A stretch of 64,000 nt of DNA from Geotrypetes seraphini (Eukaryota; Chordata; Amphibia; Gymnophiona; Dermophiidae), in contig NC_047101.1 in the NCBI RefSeq assembly GCF_902459505.1, positions 15,876,705 to 15,940,704 of the forward strand, in the 5' to 3' direction. This document shows positions 58,367-64,000 of this stretch, piece after piece (the stretch's first letter is position 1; every line of letters starts with the position of its first letter). Position numbers and translations under genes: made by a program. The notes below the pieces were generated by a model. That model was given only the letters and a program-made list of their open reading frames with translations. It was not told the origin of the DNA and searched no databases.

Positions 58367-58539
58367 CAGGGGTCTCAAAGTCCCTCCTTGAGGGCCGCAA
58401 TCCAGTTGGGTTTTCAGGATTTCCCCAATGAATATGCATGAGATATATTTGCACGCACTGATTTCAATGCATATTCATTGGAGAAATCCTGAAAACCCGA
58501 CTGGATTGCGGCCCTCAAGGATGGACTTTGAGATCCCTG
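58367..58539. mobile_element. Palindromic hAT MITE, copy 3
   Basis: Ends CAGGGGTCTCAAAGTCCC and GACTTTGAGATCCCTG, with the exact 8-bp duplication CTCTATCC (58359-58366 and 58540-58547). Same family as 24473 and 25394. Inserted in the DIRS fossil. Confidence 0.9.
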
Positions 58540-58739
58540 CTCTATCCTGTAGGGAACAGTTCCTTAAGTTCCTTAAGACTCCTTGCACACGGTTCCATCT
58601 TTCTTACCAAAAGTAGTCTTTGTCTTCCACATCAATCAGGAAGTCTGTTTGCCTGCTTTTCACCCTAAGGGGTCTAAGAAAAAGGATAAAGCATTTACTG
58701 GATGTCAAGTGAGTGCTTCTCTGGTATCTTGAAGTTACC

Positions 58740-60420
58740 AGTGAGTTATGTGTCAGATCACATAACCCCGATATTAAAAGACCCCAAAGGAGCAATGGAC
58801 CAACCGTCCAACTACAGACCCATAGCCTCAATCCCACTGTACATCAAAATGATGGAAGATCTCGTAGCCAAAACTTTAGCCTCATACCTAGATAATCACA
58901 ATGTACTCCACCCCACACAGTCGGGATTCAGAGCCAACCACAGCACAGAGACCCTACAAGGAACACTAATGGACACTGTAAGACAAAACCTCTGTACAGG
59001 CAAGAAAATCCCACTCATACAACTAGACCTCTATGCAGCCTTCGACCTGGTAGATCATGACATTCTTCTACAAACTCTAGACTCCACAGGAATTTCAGGA
59101 ATCTTGCATGGTTCAAAGGTTTCCTACAATCCAGAACATACAGGGTAAAAACAATGCAAGAAAAATCAGAACCATGGTCCAACCCCTGTGGAGTTCCCCA
59201 AGGATCACCCCTATCACCCATACTATTCAATATATACATAGCCTCCCTCAGCTCCTACCTAGACAAACATGGCATAACTTCATACAGCTACGCAGATGAC
59301 ATCACTATTCTCCTCCCCTTCGACCACCCAGAACCCACCATAACGAGCACAATACACAGAACACTCAAAACAGTAGCAACATGGATGACAGAGCACAAAA
59401 TTAAAACTTAACCCTGACAAAACAAACTTCATCTTCCTAGAAAACAACAAAACTCCAACCTTAACAAATCTAGTAATAAACTCGATCTCATACCCAATTC
59501 AACCCACACTATTACTTCTGGGAGTAATAATAGATAGAGGCTGTACCATGCAACCACAAATCAACAAAGTAATAAAAGCATCATTCGTGACCATGAGAAA
59601 TCTAAGACAAATCCGAAAATTCTTCGACAGGAAGCAATTCCTACTTTTGGTACAATCTCTTATCCTTGGACTAAATAGACTACTGCAACATACTATACCT
59701 CCCATGCCCAGCGACCATGATAAACAATTACAAACAATACAAAATACAGCCCTGAGACTCGTCTACTCACTGAAAAAATATGACCATATCACAGAGGCAT
59801 ACCATGATTCACACTGACTACCAATATAAGCAAGAGTACACTTCAAATTCTACTGCCTACTTTTCAAGACTATTAACGGAGAAAATCCAATCTACTGGAA
59901 TAACCGACTAACTCAATCCTCTTCAACCAGGCATACACCCATCATCCAAAAATGTCAAATGAAAAAAAACTATATGACAACCTAATAGCCTCCAAAGCAG
60001 CTAAACTGGACAGACAAATCGCCACTCTTATTATCGATCATAAACTACAAAACCTTCAAAAAAGCTATTAAAACCATACTCTTCAAAAAATACATAAAAC
60101 CCATCTAGCATGACCAGTCCCTACCCAACCCACTCTATACCCTTAATACTCTTTAATATGCTTCTATCTATCCAACATAGTCTAAAATGCTTTTAATTTA
60201 CCCAATACTTATCTCCTTAGATCTCGACTTCTCTTTGGTAATTCTTTACCCAACATTTATCACCTTAAGATCTTGACAACTCTTTGGTACTTCTTAAGTA
60301 AATATTATGACATCGCTTATGCTGTTCCTGCAAACTTTTAATGTAATTCTTCTTAACTTTGATGTAATTCGCCTTGAACCGCAAGGCATTGGCGGAATAG
60401 AAATCACTAATGTAATGTAA
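58740..60420 (+). mobile_element. L2-like LINE with reverse transcriptase, inserted in the DIRS fossil
   Basis: Reads NYRPIASIPLYIKMMEDLVA, QSGFRANHSTETL, LDLYAAFDLVDHDILL, then GVPQGSPLSPILFNIY and SYADDITILLPF, the ordered RT motifs of the L2/CR1 clade, with a frameshift between the first and second parts near 59130. The decayed C-terminus follows and the 3' end is TTGAACCGCAAGGCATTGGC with an AATGTAATGTAAT tail. Confidence 0.88.
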
Positions 60421-61476
60421 TCACCTTTTTGTTCTGACTAGTCATGCCAAAGAAGGGAAACCAGCGTCTAAAGCTTTGATTTTCAAGATGGATTAAAATG
60501 GCCATTTCCTCCTTGAATGTGGGCTGCAGTAAGCAGCCGCCAATTGCATTGAAAGCGCACTCCACTAGAGAGAAGTTGCTGCTTCATGGGTGGTTTCAAC
60601 TGAGGAAATCTGTAGAGCAGCTTCATGGTCTACCCAGTTTCTATAGGCTGGAAGTAGCAGTCAGGAAAGATGCCGCTTTTGGGTTCTTTGTTTTGAAGGC
60701 AGGCTCAGTGGGCTCACTCTAGACTCTGGGGACTGCTTTGGTTCAGGACCACTAGAAAAAAAGATTACTGGTAGGTTCCTGCTCGATAATCTTTTTTTTC
60801 TTGTTCATGTATCTAGTGGTCCTGAAACCCCACCCCACCAGTGGGCTTTGTCTGCCTTCTGCCTTAAGATCAGTCCGAATTTGGAGAATTCTCTATCTCA
60901 GATGAACTGAGAGGATATAAAAAAGGGAAGAATGTAAAATATGGTTTAAGTCTCTGCTTGATTAGCAGGACATGCGAGTAGTTATGAACTCTAGATGAGA
61001 TTAGTGCTGGTTGCACAAAGTTTTTGTACCTGTCTTGATCAGTTACAATGTTAATGGATTTGTTTGTTACAGAGCAGAGCTGAAGTGTAGTATCGGAGAT
61101 TTTTCCCTTTTTCCATCCTTCTGGATATCTGTCATTACAGTGCTATTTGATTGCTTTTGTGCAAACTGAGGGGGCAGGAACAGCTACCTGGGAAGGAGGC
61201 GGAGTTCAAAAGATGATTGGCAGCGTTTTGCAGACAACTTGCAGGTTCAGATGCAAAGCTCTAGCGGTCAGGACCATTAGAGACGCATCTACAAGAAAGA
61301 TGATTATTGAGGTAAGAAGAACCTAATTTTTATTTTTCTGCATTGTGTATAGCATAGAATCATTTTACTACAGCTGGTAGAAATCTATAGCATCTAATAG
61401 TTGCTTGCATGCTGAGGCTAATTTTTGCAATCTTCTCTTGATTTAGTCTGCTACAAGTTTGCTGAAAAGAGCTGGA

Positions 61477-61660
61477 ATGGCTGCAAAAGAGAAGTTGGAA
61501 GCGATGTTAAATGTGGCCCTAAGGGTCCCAAGTATTATGCTGCTGGATGCCCTATATCGATGGGATGTGAGTTCGTTCTTCCAGCAGATCCAGAGAAGTA
61601 GCCTGAACAACAATCCTTTCTTCCAGTATAAGTACTTGGCACTCAATATGCATTATGTGG
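61477..61660 (+). CDS. RNF145: RNF145 coding exon 1
   Basis: The exon begins at 61447 after CTTGATTTAG; 30 bp of 5' UTR precede ATG. Reads MAAKEKLEAMLNVALRVPSI, RWDVSSFFQQIQRSS and YKYLALNMHYV with one base of Gly. Donor GTGAGT. The right end of the DIRS fossil lies about 140 bp upstream of the acceptor. Confidence 0.95.
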
Positions 61661-63121
61661 GTGAGTCTTCCCTACAGAATGGGATTTTCTTGTCAAGTGG
61701 ACATTGGGAGTCATTAACAAAATACTCTTCCCCCACAATGAACTTGCTTATTTTCAGGCAAAATGCAATTAAGTTATAGGGCATTATGACTGAGCAAATG
61801 TCGAAAGAAAGGAAAACTACCTTAAAATATTTTTATGGACAGTGGTAAGGCTGGAGTTTTTCTGATTTAAAATGGAATGTGGAGGGGAAAAAAAACACAT
61901 TTTCACAGTTATAGTTGAGAAGCTTTGCAGTGATCTGATTGTGTTTCCCAAGGGAGGGAGGGCTGCTACCAGTGTCTTGCTGGCAAGGAAGTGTTCCCAG
62001 TGACTAACCTTCCAACCCTACTACCAAGAAGCATGTGATAACCTAGGCATGCTTATTGATAAAGTCACGGGTAGGAAGGCACAATAAGGATAAAAATAAG
62101 ATTCAAACTTTCCACAATTGCCTTCAGAGTGCTGCATTCTATCCCTCATTTCATGTTCTGTGCTTAGCTACTTCCATCTCCCCATATATTCTGTGTGTTT
62201 TATATGGCTCTTGTTGAGTGATGTTTCGGGACTCCTGGACTAATTCATGAGTGTACAGAACGCATTTAGAACAAACAGTTATAGCTCTGTTATTCATACC
62301 CCATTTGCTGGAGCATTTGCTTGATACTGCTCCGTAGGTATCACATCCTCTGATATTTCTTCTTTTATGATTTAGACCTTTATTTTGACTGACTGGTTTT
62401 CAGGCAAAGGAGAGGGAGATGTGGGGGGCCTTGTGGAGAGAAATACTGAGACACATGATTATTCTTTATTGTCCATACCAGTCCAGTTAGTCCAGATGAG
62501 CAAGTTATGTTCCCCTGCCAGTAGATGGAGCCAAAGAAAAAACAGCTCAGAGCTAATGTCACTCCCCTGTATAAAGAGCTAGCAAAACAAATCGGATGAC
62601 TTACTGACATTCTTTTTCCCAGGCTACATCTTAAGTGTTGTTCTCTTGACGTTGCCTCGTCAGCACCTTACCCAGCTGTATTTGTATCTTCTGACTGCAC
62701 TATTGCTCTATGCTGGGCATCAAATCTCTAGGTAAGAATAGGTGACCCTTTTTTTGAATTCTTGAATGGCCAAGATGTTTGTTTCATTTCAAATAGAAGT
62801 CAGCCTTGCAAGTATTCAGCTACTTGATCCTAGTATGTGCAGTAGAAATATTTTTTTTGGGGGGTGTTTTATGACTGGACCAGAGGATGTACTACACATG
62901 ACTGTGAAGAACAGAGTACTCTGTGTTTTGCTGTTGTGCTGTGAAATGAAATCTTGGGTGACTCTCTTTATAAAGGTGGTTAATCTCAAATAAATAGATT
63001 TCTTTGTGTTTTTGTTTTATTGTTTGTAGGGATTATGTCAGGAGTGAACTAGAATCGGGATATGAAGGGCCCTTGTACCTGGAACCCCTCTCTCTTAATC
63101 GCTTCACAACAGCATTGATTG
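61477..63121 (+). CDS. RNF145: RNF145 gene, RING finger protein 145 (first three coding exons; continues beyond window)
   Basis: This gene encodes a multi-pass ER-membrane RING ubiquitin ligase related to gp78/TRC8 and linked to sterol-dependent turnover of HMG-CoA reductase and to cholesterol and lipid control. Three coding exons in matching phase give residues 1-128, close to human RNF145 from memory. They cover the cytosolic N-terminus and the first membrane segments; the RING domain lies outside the window. Start chosen at 61477: ATG is the first in-frame Met after the acceptor and gives MAAKEKLEA. No further exon is seen to 64000. Confidence 0.95.
62623..62731 (+). CDS. RNF145: RNF145 coding exon 2: first membrane segments
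   Basis: Acceptor TTTTTCCCAG, donor GTAAGA. Reads GYILSVVLLTLPRQHLTQLY then LYLLTALLLYAGHQIS, two hydrophobic segments. Residues 81-84 read YLYL where I recall human RNF145 having the Insig-binding YLYF motif. Confidence 0.94.
63030..63121 (+). CDS. RNF145: RNF145 coding exon 3
   Basis: Acceptor TTGTTTGTAG, donor GTGAGT. Completes an arginine codon and reads DYVRSELESGYEGPLYLEPL and SLNRFTTALI, a luminal or cytosolic loop before the next membrane segment. One base of Gly is left. Confidence 0.94.
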
Positions 63122-64000
63122 GTGAGTGGACACAGCAGCATCTGTCACAAAGACTCCTTTAGTAGAGACCAGTGCTTTCTTGAGATGGGTTCCTTCTTTG
63201 ATTATTTAATAATAAAATTCACATCTCTCTTAAATGTCCTATCCCAGAGAGCTTGCAGTCTTTTTTTTTTTTTTTTCCCCCTACATAGAATACATGAAAT
63301 GTTCTATAATCTGGGGTACCCACAATTATGTGCACCTTACATATGTAAATGTATAACTGCTAGCAGGGGACCTAAGTACTATTTTGTAAATATCTGCTTA
63401 ATTTATTCTAGTGCAGTAGATGTGTCATTCTGGACAGTGGGGTATTCTCTCTATGCTTGCGAGCTATGCAGAAGGAATCTATTATGTGTTTCAGCTCCCT
63501 TCTTCTCCAGGGTGCTCCACTGCTCTCTTCAGCTTTTCCTCGTGCACGCGAGCTGGAAGGTGTCTTTCTAATCTGTTCTTTATATTTCTTTATTTTTTGT
63601 ATGTTTTTGCAGTTTTTACAGCTATTGGTGTACCAGAGCTCCCTAATGCAGGGGAAAGCTCTGCCTGCATGGAGAAGAAGCAGGCTTGGGTCTGCAGCAG
63701 GCAGGTTAATCCCTTAGGGACCTGTTTGACCAGCCTTCTGAAAACTTTGTGGAGCTTGGGGTCCATATCCATAGTAGTTTAGCTCGCCTACTGAATCTCA
63801 GTGGCTTGAGCAGAGTCTGTTAGGTTCCATGGCAACCATAAGAACATAAGATGTGGATCCTTTCCAGAATGCACTACTTTCTCGGTGGTCCCCATAAACA
63901 CTCCCTTCAAATGACACTCCTGTGGACTCCGGAATCCCACCACAGTATGAGTTGGTGGCCCGTCCACAGTCTTTATTACGGGGCATGCCCCTCAAAATAA
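63122..64000 (+). other. RNF145 intron with CR1 tail fragment
   Basis: No further RNF145 exon is recognisable. A T run lies at about 63260-63278. An ATAAGAACATAAG motif at 63839-63850 marks an antisense CR1-type end at the window edge. Confidence 0.5.

Larger units (their letters stand above)
54840..61310 (+). mobile_element. Fossil DIRS-type retroelement
   Basis: A DIRS-like (tyrosine-recombinase) element in intron 1 of RNF145. Inverted terminal repeats of about 130 bp lie at about 54843-54975 and 61147-61290, both with GGTCCTGA and GCAAGTT-type motifs. A further inverted copy of that end near 60740-60840 fits the internal complementary region of DIRS elements. Reverse transcriptase (about 55980-56340) and RNase H (to about 57290) remain, with recombinase parts on both sides of later insertions. 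It is old, broken many times and split by two LINEs and one hAT MITE. Confidence 0.8.

Overview
This window is nuclear DNA of a vertebrate. It carries three spliced protein genes set in very repeat-rich DNA. MMP21 (+) runs from 863 to 10538 and lacks only its first exon, which lies upstream of the window. UBLCP1 (-) is complete, with ten coding exons from 31500 down to 21171. RNF145 (+) enters with its first three coding exons (61477-63121) and continues past the window. All exon joins were read directly from AG/GT splice sites and reading phase. MMP21 and UBLCP1 converge; UBLCP1 and RNF145 diverge from two CpG-rich start regions (about 33830-34170 and 48640-49210).

The host is most likely an amphibian, probably a caecilian. 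An apparently intact MMP21 argues against birds and reptiles, which are reported to have lost this left-right-asymmetry gene. The repeats (CR1, L2-like LINEs, L1, a DIRS element, many hAT and foldback elements, CORE-type SINEs) do not look mammalian, and the introns are short for a salamander. The species is inference.

Layout: 1-10.8 kb, MMP21 with intronic CR1, L2-like, L1 and hAT copies. 10.8-20.8 kb, gene-free, a patchwork of CR1/L2/L1 tails, foldback elements, SINEs and minisatellites. 20.8-34.2 kb, UBLCP1 with TE-filled introns. 34.2-40.7 kb, intergenic repeats. 40.7-48.6 kb, a large satellite of an 86-bp unit with higher-order structure, ending against the RNF145 CpG island. 49-61.4 kb, RNF145 intron 1, with a stack of nested hAT transposons (one a SPIN-type element) and a fossil DIRS element split by later insertions. 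61.4-64 kb, RNF145 coding exons.

The genes do not form a pathway. MMP21 is a secreted metalloprotease of left-right patterning, UBLCP1 a nuclear phosphatase acting on the proteasome, and RNF145 an ER membrane ubiquitin ligase linked to sterol control. The most unusual content is structural: the HOR-like satellite at the RNF145 promoter, the nested hAT/SPIN stack with clear 8-bp target duplications, a minisatellite inside a hAT built from a sequence also found beside CR1 tails, and an antisense L1 lying against the last MMP21 splice acceptor. I found no operon-like or CRISPR-like system.
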